DNA of 34,380 nucleotides from Rickettsia typhi (GTDB lineage: Bacteria > Pseudomonadota > Alphaproteobacteria > Rickettsiales > UBA1997). The notes beneath the pieces are model-generated. The model saw nothing but the letters and a program-made list of their open reading frames with translations. It searched no databases and was not told the origin of the DNA. Of this stretch, positions 1 through 7,714 are shown piece after piece (within the stretch, counting starts at the first letter, position 1; each line of letters begins with the position of its first letter). The translations under genes were made by a program, and so were the position numbers. The stretch is taken from contig CAMCME010000013.1 of the NCBI GenBank assembly GCA_945875925.1, forward strand, positions 1 to 34,380. The letters are read 5' to 3'.

Positions 1-2
1 TC

Positions 3-523
3 TTTTACCCCACTTTGCTAAAGTTTTACTAAATTTATTTGCCAGAAAATGAAGGACGACCCCTCGATTTCTGGCAAAAAAACAGTAGAAGAAAGTGTTG
101 TGGAGTCAAGCTGGATGTGGGTTGATGGGGTATTTCAGGATGGACTAATCAGAAAAAAACTTCGATTATTTGGGTGCTATTTTGCATAAATATTCTTCTA
201 ATACTATTTTTCTTGGTCCAGAGTTTGAAATGTTTTATCCAGTAGCAAATAAATTTCCGCCATCTAAATGGCCTCTTTGGCTGCATCATAATGTTTCTTA
301 TAAAATATCTAAGCATGATGAGATGAAAGAGATTTTGGTAAATCAAAATTATGATGTGATGATTTTTTCAAAAAGTCGCAGCAATTTGAAGTTGTCTTTG
401 AAAAATTCTGATGAGGAAGAGCGTGATTTTACAGCTTTTATTTCTAACTATGTTTTATCCAATTATGTCGAATTAAAAACAGATGATTCGGAAATATGGG
501 TGAGGGTTTTTGTTAAAAAATGA
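3..523 (+). pseudogene. Degraded C-terminal part of a membrane glycosyltransferase (GT-C/ArnT-like)
   Basis: No single frame is open, but three frames join into one plausible protein. Frame 3 reads FYPTLLKFY, hits TAA at 30-32, then continues IYLPENEGRPLDFWQK. Frame 1 continues VEESVVESSWMWVDGVFQDG. Frame 2 (149-523) continues NFDYLGAILHKYSSN and runs to the stop at 521-523. Both frame changes fall on seven-A tracts (76-82 and 153-159), each one base too long for the frame to continue. The composite resembles the soluble C-terminal domain of polyprenyl-phosphate-dependent membrane glycosyltransferases, with FLGPEFEMFYPVANKFPP near a predicted strand pair. That family call is inference from general pattern. 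The N-terminal membrane part lies left of the window or is lost. Residues after 170 alone could be a surviving ORF from TTG 170. Sequencing indels in the homopolymers are an alternative to true decay, although the TAA would remain. Confidence 0.55.
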
Positions 524-555
524 TTTTTTTCTCATCAATCTAAATATTTATATTT

Positions 556-1191
556 ATGGAAATCTCAAAAATTATTGCTCATCGTATCAATACTATTTCT
601 CAATTAAAATCGGTTCCAAAAAACTTTGGGATTGAGCTTGATATAAGGTATCACGAGGATGAGTTAGTTTTGCATCACGATCCATTTTCTCATCATAAAA
701 TGCAAGAGCCAGAAAAATTTACGGATTTTCTCGCGGCCTACAAATGTGAAGGGCCGATGATTTTGAATGTGAAAACTGAAGGTGTGGAAGAGAAATGCAT
801 CGAGTTGATGAAGCAATTTAAGATTAAGAATTGGTTTTTTTTAGATCTATCAATGCCGTTTTTTGTGAAATATGCCAAAGCTGCTGCAAGCGCTTCTATT
901 GAAGGTTTTGGTCCAGAAAATTTAGCCGTTAGATTTTCTGAAGAAGAGCCAATTGAATATGCGTTAAGTTTCGCCAAAAAAGTTTCTTGGGTGTGGGTTG
1001 ATTGCTTTACTAAAATGCCGCTGGATGATGAAAATTACAAAAAATTAAAAGAGGCTGGATTCAAGATTTGCTTGGTTTCTCCAGAGTTACAAAAACATTC
1101 ACTAGACAAAATTGCTGAATTTAGAAAGCAGCTTATTGGCAAAAAAATAGATGCGGTTTGTACTAAACGCGCTGACTTATGGGGTTATTAA
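556..1191 (+). CDS. Glycerophosphodiester phosphodiesterase-like TIM-barrel protein
   Basis: A 211-residue protein. Near the N-terminus it shows the GDPD signature IAHR, then ELDIRYHEDELVLHHDP: an HR pair, an E-x-D metal-binding pair and the catalytic-type HHDP histidine. Family members hydrolyse glycerophosphodiesters or related polyol-phosphate diesters using a divalent metal. It is shorter than typical GDPD proteins (about 250-300 residues), and no signal peptide is seen, so a cytoplasmic role is likely. The stop codon abuts the ATG of the following HAD phosphatase, so the two should be translated together. In this glycan locus the substrate may be a nucleotide-activated or lipid-linked polyol phosphate rather than a phospholipid headgroup; that is inference. 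The family call is good, the substrate unknown. Confidence 0.75.
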   Translation: MEISKIIAHRINTISQLKSVPKNFGIELDIRYHEDELVLHHDPFSHHKMQEPEKFTDFLAAYKCEGPMILNVKTEGVEEKCIELMKQFKIKNWFFLDLSMPFFVKYAKAAASASIEGFGPENLAVRFSEEEPIEYALSFAKKVSWVWVDCFTKMPLDDENYKKLKEAGFKICLVSPELQKHSLDKIAEFRKQLIGKKIDAVCTKRADLWGY

Positions 1192-1851
1192 ATGCAAAAA
1201 ATTATCTTTCCTGAAATTGATTTGACTGGCGTGAAAGGCGTGATGATTGATCTTGATAACACGCTTTATCTTTATGAGCCATGTCACAATTTTGCTTTGA
1301 AATCTTGTTTTGAGAAATTCTTCCTTGGCAAAATGTCTTTTACAGAATTTGCCGATCTTTACAAAAAACATCGCGATGAAGTTACGGCAAGCCTTTCTCC
1401 TCAAGGCGCTTGCCGCTCTAGACTTTTTGCTTTTCAACATTTGCTTGAAGATATGCAAGAAAAAGAAGCCTATGAAAAGGCTGCGATGCTAGATCAGCTT
1501 TATTGGCATGATTTTATTTCGGTGATGAAATTGGAAGATGATGCGAAAAAATTTCTTGAAAAATGCAAGGACAAATCTTTGCCGATATGCGTGGTGACTG
1601 ACATGCTGGCTGAAACTCAAGTTAAAAAATTACGCAAATTGCAAATCACACAATTTATAGATTATTTGGTAACTTCGGAAGAGGCAGGAAAGGAAAAGCC
1701 TAGCGCTTTAATTTTTGAAGTGGCGTTAAAAAAGCTGCGCTTAGAAAAATCAGAAGTTATCATGATTGGCGATGATGAAAAAAAAGATGTGGTTGGCGCA
1801 AAAAATAACGGAATTAATTCTTATCAAGTAAAGATCTCTAAGGAAATTTAA
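1192..1851 (+). CDS. HAD-superfamily hydrolase (subclass IA phosphatase-like)
   Basis: A 219-residue protein with the HAD motif I nucleophile region MIDLDNTLY (D20 and D22 as nucleophile and acid/base), a helical cap at about residues 30-115, motif II near VVTDM, a lysine in EKPS, and motif IV IGDDEKKDVVGAKNNG close to the C-terminus. This matches pyrimidine nucleotidase/YjjG-like and phosphoglycolate-like phosphatases, which remove phosphate from small sugar phosphates or nucleotides through an aspartyl-phosphate. The start directly follows the previous stop, and the end overlaps the next ATG (TAATG), so it is embedded in an operon. A role in dephosphorylating an intermediate of the neighbouring kinase/aldolase/nucleotidyltransferase set is likely but inferred. 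Confidence 0.8.
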   Translation: MQKIIFPEIDLTGVKGVMIDLDNTLYLYEPCHNFALKSCFEKFFLGKMSFTEFADLYKKHRDEVTASLSPQGACRSRLFAFQHLLEDMQEKEAYEKAAMLDQLYWHDFISVMKLEDDAKKFLEKCKDKSLPICVVTDMLAETQVKKLRKLQITQFIDYLVTSEEAGKEKPSALIFEVALKKLRLEKSEVIMIGDDEKKDVVGAKNNGINSYQVKISKEI

Positions 1852-2228
1852 TGATTAAAAAACAGTTTTTAAGATTTATCACAGTGGGGCTTTTATGCAC
1901 TACAATCAGCTATATAACATTCTTTGTGGCTTTGCGATTTTTCTCGATTAATTACCTAATCTCGTCTTGCCTAAGTTTCATTGCAGGTATTTTTGTAGGG
2001 TTTTTCTTGAATAAAAATTGGACTTTTACATCTGGAGAAGTTCAGTCCAAAAAAATCATCATCTATTATTTTACGGTTTATATAATTTCTTTGGGTATCA
2101 ATTTGCTGTTCTTAAGAATCACAGTTGGTGGCTTCGGAATAATGCCAGAGATTGCTTACTTCTTGGGGATTGGCATTACAACTTGCACTAATTTCATCGG
2201 AACTAAATTTTTTGTTTTTAAAAAATGA
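1851..2228 (+). CDS. GtrA-like flippase family membrane protein
   Basis: A 125-residue protein with four hydrophobic segments (about 8-30, 36-55, 70-92, 98-120) and the family pattern NKNWTF at the end of the second segment. GtrA-like proteins are thought to move polyprenyl-phosphate-linked sugars across the inner membrane. They usually work with a GtrB/DPM1-type GT2 that loads the sugar and a GT-C protein that uses it on the outer face. Both partner types are encoded downstream: the C-terminal half of the protein at 6166-7713, and the membrane proteins at 2225-4372 and 7715-9472. Start and stop both overlap neighbours by a few bases, consistent with translational coupling. Confidence 0.85.
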   Translation: MIKKQFLRFITVGLLCTTISYITFFVALRFFSINYLISSCLSFIAGIFVGFFLNKNWTFTSGEVQSKKIIIYYFTVYIISLGINLLFLRITVGGFGIMPEIAYFLGIGITTCTNFIGTKFFVFKK

Positions 2229-4372
2229 TAAATTTCTTTAGCAAAAATTCAGGAAATCATAGAAAGGTTCTATCCGAAATTTTCAACTCAAAACTATTCT
2301 GGGCCGGATTATTTTTAAAAATAATTTTAGCCGTTTTCTTCGCTTCAAAATTCCTCACCGATCTATTCCTACCATTCGTTAATTTCTATGTAAATAGCGG
2401 CTTCGCAAACCCTTATCAGCAATTTTTTTTAGAAGGAAAAGTGGATAATTTTCCTTATCCAACCTTGATGTTGTGGCTGATTTCTTTGCCATATTATTTT
2501 CTGCTTTTCATCATCAATTATTCTGGAGATTTCGCGCCATTTTTAAGTATTTTTGCTTTAAGAATTGCGGTTTTAATTGCAGATTTTGCAATTTTGATAA
2601 TATTCGCCAGATGGCTTAAATACAGCTCGCAAAGGCTGTTGATTTTTTATTGGCTGTCTCCCGTTTTAATATACATCAACTATATTCACGGTCAGCTCGA
2701 TTGCGTTCCAATAGCAATTTTGCTTGCGTCTCTTTACTTCCTTTTTAAAGAAAAATTCATCATCGCATCTTTGGTTTTGGCCGCAGCTGTGGCTTGCAAA
2801 ACCAATATCATTTTGGCAGTGCCATTTTTCTTCATCTATCTTTTTGCTAAGAAAGTTCCTTTTGGAAAATTGCTGGCTTGCGCTGTGGTTTTCATTTCTT
2901 CATTCTTGGTAATAAATCTACCTTACATAGCTTCTGAAGGCTTTATGCATATGGTGTTTTTGAATAGTAAGCAGACGCAAATTTTTGATGTATTTTACAG
3001 CTTTGCCGACAAAATTTTCTATTTTATTCCAGCAATTTACTTCGTGCTATTGGTTAAAGCTGTGATGATTAAAGGTTATAATCGTGATATTTTTATCATG
3101 TTTCTGGGCTTTAGTTTCGGAGTTTTAAATTTATTCATACCACCAATGCAAGGTTGGTATTATTGGGTGATTCCGTTTTTTTCTTACTTTTATATCAAAC
3201 AAAAAAACGCTCCGATCTTTTTATTTTTCTCATTACAAGCCGCTTATTTTATCTATTTTGCCACGATCAAAAACTCTGATTATTTGCAAGTTTTTCAGCT
3301 AGTTTCTGCTGAAATTTCTGCGCAAAATAACTTCTACCAATTCTTGATTAGCAAAGGTTTGAACGCTGACAAAGTTGTAAATCTTAGCTTCACACTTCTG
3401 CAGTCTTCGCTATTACTAAATTGCTTCTGGATTTATCGCAGCGGCGTCAGCAGCTATTTAAAACATAAATTGGTTTCGAAGCCTTATTTGATTGGAATTT
3501 CAGGCGATTCTGGCGTTGGCAAAAGCACTTTGGTTTCTTCGCTTTTAGATGTTTTTGGCCATAATAATGTTACCACAATTTGCGGCGACGACATGCATAA
3601 ATGGGAAAGAGGACATGAAAAATGGCAAGAATTTACTCATCTAAACCCAAGCGCCAACAGTCTTTATAGTGAAGTGTCATTTTTAAGAGCGCTAAAAAAT
3701 GGTCAAAAAATTGCTCGCAAAATTTATGATCATGGACATGGAAAATTTACTGAACCGAAAAATATTGCGGCGCAAAAAATTGTAATTTTTGAAGGGCTTC
3801 ATAGTTTTTATGTGGCACCAGTGCGCGATTTATTTGATGTGAGAATTTTTGTAAAACCAGAAAAAGATTTAAGAATTCACTGGAAAATAATTCGTGATCA
3901 AATTAAGCGCGGATATAGCAAAGATAAGGTTTTGGAGCAGTTAAAACAAAGAGAAGAAGATTCGGAAAAATTCATCTGTAGCCAAGAAAAATATGCCGAT
4001 GTGAAGATTGAATTATTGCCTGCAAATCCAATTAAAAATATTGGCGACAAGAATGAAGAAATTGCCCTGAATTTGAAAATTTCTTGCTGCAATAGTGTGA
4101 ATATTGAGCCTTTGGTTGATGAAATTTCTAAAATTAATTCTTTAAAAATTGATCATGGATTTGATGAAAATGATCAGCAATTTATTTTGATATCTGGAAG
4201 TGCTGAAGATAGTGAAATCAAGATTTGCGGCGATATTCTTTTGGGTCAAAATTTTGAAGAAATTAGTTTAAAAGAGCCAAAATGGTCGGATAATTTAGTT
4301 GGATTGGTTCAAATTTTCTTAGCATTTTATATAATTCAAACCGAGTTAAGTGATGAAGCAAAAAATAGCTGA
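2225..4372 (+). CDS. Fusion: GT-C-like membrane glycosyltransferase plus uridine kinase/PRK-like P-loop domain
   Basis: A 715-residue protein in two clear parts. Residues about 15-410 are a polytopic membrane domain with roughly ten hydrophobic helices and YINYIHGQLD in a loop, resembling polyprenyl-phosphate mannose-type GT-C transferases. From K419 a cytoplasmic P-loop kinase domain begins: GISGDSGVGKST (Walker A K433), ICGDDMHKW, KIYDHGHGKF, IVIFEGLHSF (Walker B region) and a lid-like IRDQIKRGY. That order is typical of the uridine kinase/phosphoribulokinase family, which phosphorylates a nucleoside or sugar. Residues about 590-715 form an additional C-terminal part that I do not recognise. 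There is no frameshift or internal stop at the junction. The kinase may act on a small sugar or polyol before the downstream aldolase and nucleotidyltransferase. The fusion is seen directly; the coupling of functions is inference. Confidence 0.8.
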   Translation: MINFFSKNSGNHRKVLSEIFNSKLFWAGLFLKIILAVFFASKFLTDLFLPFVNFYVNSGFANPYQQFFLEGKVDNFPYPTLMLWLISLPYYFLLFIINYSGDFAPFLSIFALRIAVLIADFAILIIFARWLKYSSQRLLIFYWLSPVLIYINYIHGQLDCVPIAILLASLYFLFKEKFIIASLVLAAAVACKTNIILAVPFFFIYLFAKKVPFGKLLACAVVFISSFLVINLPYIASEGFMHMVFLNSKQTQIFDVFYSFADKIFYFIPAIYFVLLVKAVMIKGYNRDIFIMFLGFSFGVLNLFIPPMQGWYYWVIPFFSYFYIKQKNAPIFLFFSLQAAYFIYFATIKNSDYLQVFQLVSAEISAQNNFYQFLISKGLNADKVVNLSFTLLQSSLLLNCFWIYRSGVSSYLKHKLVSKPYLIGISGDSGVGKSTLVSSLLDVFGHNNVTTICGDDMHKWERGHEKWQEFTHLNPSANSLYSEVSFLRALKNGQKIARKIYDHGHGKFTEPKNIAAQKIVIFEGLHSFYVAPVRDLFDVRIFVKPEKDLRIHWKIIRDQIKRGYSKDKVLEQLKQREEDSEKFICSQEKYADVKIELLPANPIKNIGDKNEEIALNLKISCCNSVNIEPLVDEISKINSLKIDHGFDENDQQFILISGSAEDSEIKICGDILLGQNFEEISLKEPKWSDNLVGLVQIFLAFYIIQTELSDEAKNS

Positions 4373-5240
4373 TCTGGTTTTTTTGTCGCAGAAAATTGGC
4401 CAGCGTCTTGATTATGTTCAAGGTGGCGGCGGCAATATTTCTGTAAAAATTTCCGCAGATTTAATGGCAATTAAAGCCTCGGGTTATGAGTTAAAAAACC
4501 TGACGCAGAAAGACGGCTTCGCCTTTGTGAATCATGAATTGGTGAATCAGGGAATTGCAGATTTTGTGGATAATAAAAATGGTGATGATGAAAAATTTTC
4601 GGCTGTTGTAAAGTCAGCAACTCAAGTTTTAGAAGGTTTTCCAAACCTTCGCCCTTCAATGGAAACTGGCTTTCATTCTTTACTGCCTTTCACTTATGTG
4701 GTTCATAGTCACAGCCTTTATGCAGGAGTTTTGAATTGCTCGGCGCAAGGAAGAGAAATTGCTAAAAAATTATTTCCTGAAGTTTTATGGATTGGTTATG
4801 AAAATCCGGGCTTCGAAGTGACTGAGGCAATTGCTAGATCTTTAAAAAAAAGAGGAAGCCCAGTACAAATTATTTTCTTGCAAAATCATGGTTTGATTGT
4901 GGCGGCAGATGATGCAAATCAAGCCTTGGAACTACATGAAATGGTGAGCGAAAAAATCCAAAATTTCTTAAAAATTCCAACTTTTAAACTTGCTGAAATT
5001 CAAATTTTCTCGACCAGTTTTATGAGAAAAAATGTGCTATTTCCTGATCAAATTGTTTTTGGAATTTCTGAAGAATTTGCTAAAAGCGAAGTGGCAGCAC
5101 ATATTTTTGCGGCCTATGCTTTCATCTTGAGAAGCGTTGGCCAAGCAAAGCTAGAACCAGTTTTTATTGAACAAAAAAATATTGATTTTGTGCTGAATAT
5201 GGAAAGTGAAAAATATAGAAAAGAGGTGGCAAAAAAATGA
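4353..5240 (+). CDS. Class II aldolase/adducin family protein
   Basis: A 295-residue protein. It shows the glycine-rich GGGGNISVK phosphate-binding region near residue 24, KASGYELK, the metal-binding pair in VVHSHSLYAG (H118 and H120) and a third histidine in FLQNHGLIVA (H179). This is the zinc site of fuculose-1-phosphate aldolase and ribulose-5-phosphate 4-epimerase relatives, which cleave, form or epimerise at a carbon next to a keto-phosphate. I chose ATG 4353 over GTG one codon upstream. The gene begins inside the end of the kinase fusion (20-base overlap) and ends overlapping the nucleotidyltransferase ATG, so the three are likely co-translated. The C-terminal extension after about residue 210 is longer than in simple aldolases, leaving room for a different specificity. 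Reaction direction and substrate are unknown. Confidence 0.8.
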   Translation: MKQKIADLVFLSQKIGQRLDYVQGGGGNISVKISADLMAIKASGYELKNLTQKDGFAFVNHELVNQGIADFVDNKNGDDEKFSAVVKSATQVLEGFPNLRPSMETGFHSLLPFTYVVHSHSLYAGVLNCSAQGREIAKKLFPEVLWIGYENPGFEVTEAIARSLKKRGSPVQIIFLQNHGLIVAADDANQALELHEMVSEKIQNFLKIPTFKLAEIQIFSTSFMRKNVLFPDQIVFGISEEFAKSEVAAHIFAAYAFILRSVGQAKLEPVFIEQKNIDFVLNMESEKYRKEVAKK

Positions 5241-6001
5241 AAGTAATAATTCCAATGTCGGGCTTGGGTTCGCGTTTTATCGCGGCTGGTTATAAAGATC
5301 CGAAGCCTTTAATTAAAGTTCATGGCAAGCCTATTATTGAATGGGTGGTGAATATGTTTTCGCCAGATGATGAGTTTATTTTTATTTGTCGCGATGAGCA
5401 TATTGAAAATACTAATTTGGCGGCCGAGCTGCAAAGAATAAAGCCAAATGCTGAAATTATCTCGATTAAAAATCATAAAAGAGGCCCTGTTTATGCGGTG
5501 GCGCAGATTTTTGATAAAATTAAAAATGATGAGCCAGTTTTGGTAAGTTACTGCGATTATTACATGCGCTGGGATTATGAAGGATTTAAGAAAGTAGTTT
5601 TGAATCCTGAAATTGATGGCTCGGTGCCATGTTATCAAGGCTTTCATCCCAATTTACTGCCGAAGAAGAATGTTTATGCAGGATGTTTGATTGATGAGCA
5701 AAATCTGCTTTTAGAAATTAAGGAAAAATTTTCTTTTGAGGAAGATAAAACTAAGGGATTTCATTCTCCCGGAGTTTATTTTTTTAAGAGCGGTGAGGTG
5801 ATGAAGAAATATTTTCAAATGGCGCTAGATCAAGATTTAAGTATGAATGGCGAATTTTATGTGAGTTTGGTTTATCAATTGATGTTGCTGGATGGTTTGA
5901 AGATTTTTGTGCATGATAAAATTGATTATTTTTGTCAGTGGGGTACGCCGGAAGATTTGCAGGAATATGAGTTTTGGATGGATCAGGTGAGAACTTGTTA
6001 G
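5237..6001 (+). CDS. Sugar-phosphate nucleotidyltransferase (NTP_transferase family)
   Basis: A 254-residue cytoplasmic enzyme beginning MKVIIPMSGLGSRF, the nucleotide-binding G-x-G-x-R loop, followed by KDPKPLIKVHGKPIIEW. Further on, SYCDYYMRWD supplies the metal/sugar-binding aspartate and GEFYVSLVYQ fits the late part of the fold. These enzymes activate a sugar or polyol 1-phosphate with an NTP, releasing pyrophosphate. The start overlaps the aldolase stop (ATGA type). A paralogous domain forms the N-terminal half of the next gene. The short length and the CQWGTPEDLQEYEFW end resemble nucleotidyltransferases of capsule/LPS loci rather than RmlA or GalU. NTP and sugar specificity cannot be read from sequence alone. 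Confidence 0.85.
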   Translation: MKVIIPMSGLGSRFIAAGYKDPKPLIKVHGKPIIEWVVNMFSPDDEFIFICRDEHIENTNLAAELQRIKPNAEIISIKNHKRGPVYAVAQIFDKIKNDEPVLVSYCDYYMRWDYEGFKKVVLNPEIDGSVPCYQGFHPNLLPKKNVYAGCLIDEQNLLLEIKEKFSFEEDKTKGFHSPGVYFFKSGEVMKKYFQMALDQDLSMNGEFYVSLVYQLMLLDGLKIFVHDKIDYFCQWGTPEDLQEYEFWMDQVRTC

Positions 6002-6144
6002 CCCTCTTTGCAAAAGAGGGTGGATCAATCGCCTTTGGTGATTGAGACTGGTGATTTAAAAATGTAAATACGGAGTTTGTATCTTGAAATCCTCCGTCTC
6101 AATCGCCTTTGGCGATTGATCCACCTCCTTTTCAAAGGAGGATT
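6000..6144. repeat. Compound palindromic repeat, 49-base arms
   Basis: Arms at 6000-6048 and 6096-6144 are near-perfect inverted copies around a loop of about 47 bases. Each arm holds smaller palindromes: one around CTCTTTGCAAAAGAG or its CCTCCTTTTCAAAGGAGG partner, and one around TCAATCGCCTTTGGTGATTGA. It starts on the stop codon of the gene at 5237-6001 and reaches to about 20 bases before ATG 6166. The AGGAGG in the right arm lies roughly 25 bases upstream of that ATG. This looks like an extragenic palindromic element able to form a long RNA hairpin between two co-oriented genes. Confidence 0.8.
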
Positions 6145-6165
6145 AAAAACAAAATTAATGAATTC

Positions 6166-7713
6166 ATGAATATTTTAATTCCTATGGCGGGCGCAGGAAG
6201 TCGTTTTGCGCAAGTTGGCTATAAAGAACATAAGCCTGTGATTCTGGTAACCGACAGACGCAGCGGCAAAAAAATTCCGATGGTGGTTGCGGCGACGCAA
6301 GATTTACCAGAATCAGCGACTAGCAAAATTATTTATGTTGATCGCGATTTTCATAAAAAAGATGGCGTAGAAGAAAAGATTAAAGAATTTTTTCCGTCAG
6401 CAGAATTTATCACAATTAATGAATTGACGCAAGGGCAAGCCAGCACTTGTTTGCTAGCTAAAGCACATATCAATAATGCTCAAGAATTGCTAATTGCGGG
6501 CTGTGATAATGGCATTGTTTTTGATGAAGCGAAATTTGCTGAAGCAAAAAAATCGGCTGATGTTTTGATTTTTACTTTCAGAAATAATGAAGCAGTTTTA
6601 GAAAATCCCAAAGGTTATGGCTGGGTTGATGCAGATGAATCGGGAGTTGTTAAGGGTGTTTCAGTAAAAGTTCCAATCAGTGAAAATCCAGTTAAAGATC
6701 ACGCAATTGTTTCGGCTTTTTGGTTTAAACAAGGGCAATATTTTGTAAAATGTTCGGAAGAAATGATTGCACAAAATGATCGTATCAATGGCGAATTTTA
6801 CGCTGATCAAGTGATGAAATATTGCCTAGCGCAAGGTTTAAGAGTTAATGTCTTCGAAGTTGACAAATACTTGTGCTGGGGCACGCCTGCGGAATATGAA
6901 AATTACGAAAAAACCATTAATTATTGGCGTGGTTTTTATGAGGCGGAATTTGAGCAAAAATCTTCAAGTCCAAAATCTGCAACTGAACAAAAACTTTCAA
7001 TCGCAGTTCCTTGTTACAATGAAGTAAAAAATGTTCCTCTAATTATTGAAGCTTTCAAAAAAGCAGTGGCAAATCGCAAAAATATTGAAGTGATTTTGGT
7101 GAATAATGGCTCAACTGATGATTCAGCGAATGTTTTTGAAGCCGCGCTTTCAAAGGAAGAAAATGGTATTTTTAAACTTGTAAATGTGGTAAAAAATCAA
7201 GGCTATGGCTTTGGAATTTTATCGGGGCTTGAAGCGGCAAGTGGTGATGTTTTAGCATGGACCCACGCCGATATGCAAACCGATCCAGCAGATGTGATTA
7301 AAGGCTTCGATTTATATTTAGCGCAAGGCAACACCGAAACTTTCATCAAAGGCAAACGCAAAAATCGCGCTGCTTTAGAATTTCTATTTACCTTTGGAAT
7401 GCAGATGGTTGCTAGCCTAGCTCTTAAAACTTATTTAGATGACATCAACGCCCAACCAAAAATTTTCTCTAAAAATTTCTACGAAAAATTCATCAAAAAC
7501 CAAGCACCAAAAGATTTCTCTCTCGATCTTTTTGTGCTTTACACAGCCAAAAAACAGGGCTTAAAAATTAAAGAAATTGAAGTGAATTTTGCCAAAAGAA
7601 TGCACGGCGAAGCAAAAGGTGGTGGATCTTGGAAGACTAGAATTAAGCTGATAAAAAGGACTTTTTCTTATATTTTTGAAATTAGAAAAAAATTAACCAA
7701 ATCAAATTTTTAA
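6166..7713 (+). CDS. Fusion: sugar nucleotidyltransferase plus DPM1/GtrB-like GT2
   Basis: A 515-residue protein. Residues 1-255 are a nucleotidyltransferase opening MNILIPMAGAGSRFAQVGYK, with GCDNG, NGEFYADQVMKY and LCWGTPAEYENY, paralogous to the upstream gene. Residues about 277-505 are a GT2 domain: SIAVPCYNE (P282), VILVNNGSTDDS, then THADMQTDP (D369) in the place of the DxD motif, as in dolichyl-phosphate mannose synthase/GtrB-like enzymes. One chain may therefore activate the sugar and load it onto polyprenyl phosphate. The frame is open upstream to TTG 6109, but those 19 codons lie in the palindromic repeat and have no family resemblance, while ATG 6166 starts exactly at the conserved loop. 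The next gene starts one base after the stop. Confidence 0.85.
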   Translation: MNILIPMAGAGSRFAQVGYKEHKPVILVTDRRSGKKIPMVVAATQDLPESATSKIIYVDRDFHKKDGVEEKIKEFFPSAEFITINELTQGQASTCLLAKAHINNAQELLIAGCDNGIVFDEAKFAEAKKSADVLIFTFRNNEAVLENPKGYGWVDADESGVVKGVSVKVPISENPVKDHAIVSAFWFKQGQYFVKCSEEMIAQNDRINGEFYADQVMKYCLAQGLRVNVFEVDKYLCWGTPAEYENYEKTINYWRGFYEAEFEQKSSSPKSATEQKLSIAVPCYNEVKNVPLIIEAFKKAVANRKNIEVILVNNGSTDDSANVFEAALSKEENGIFKLVNVVKNQGYGFGILSGLEAASGDVLAWTHADMQTDPADVIKGFDLYLAQGNTETFIKGKRKNRAALEFLFTFGMQMVASLALKTYLDDINAQPKIFSKNFYEKFIKNQAPKDFSLDLFVLYTAKKQGLKIKEIEVNFAKRMHGEAKGGGSWKTRIKLIKRTFSYIFEIRKKLTKSNF

Positions 7714-7714
7714 T

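Noticed and set aside
6109..6165. N-terminal 19-residue extension of the nucleotidyltransferase-GT2 protein from TTG 6109
   Set aside because: It is encoded by the palindromic repeat, and the conserved domain starts exactly at ATG 6166.
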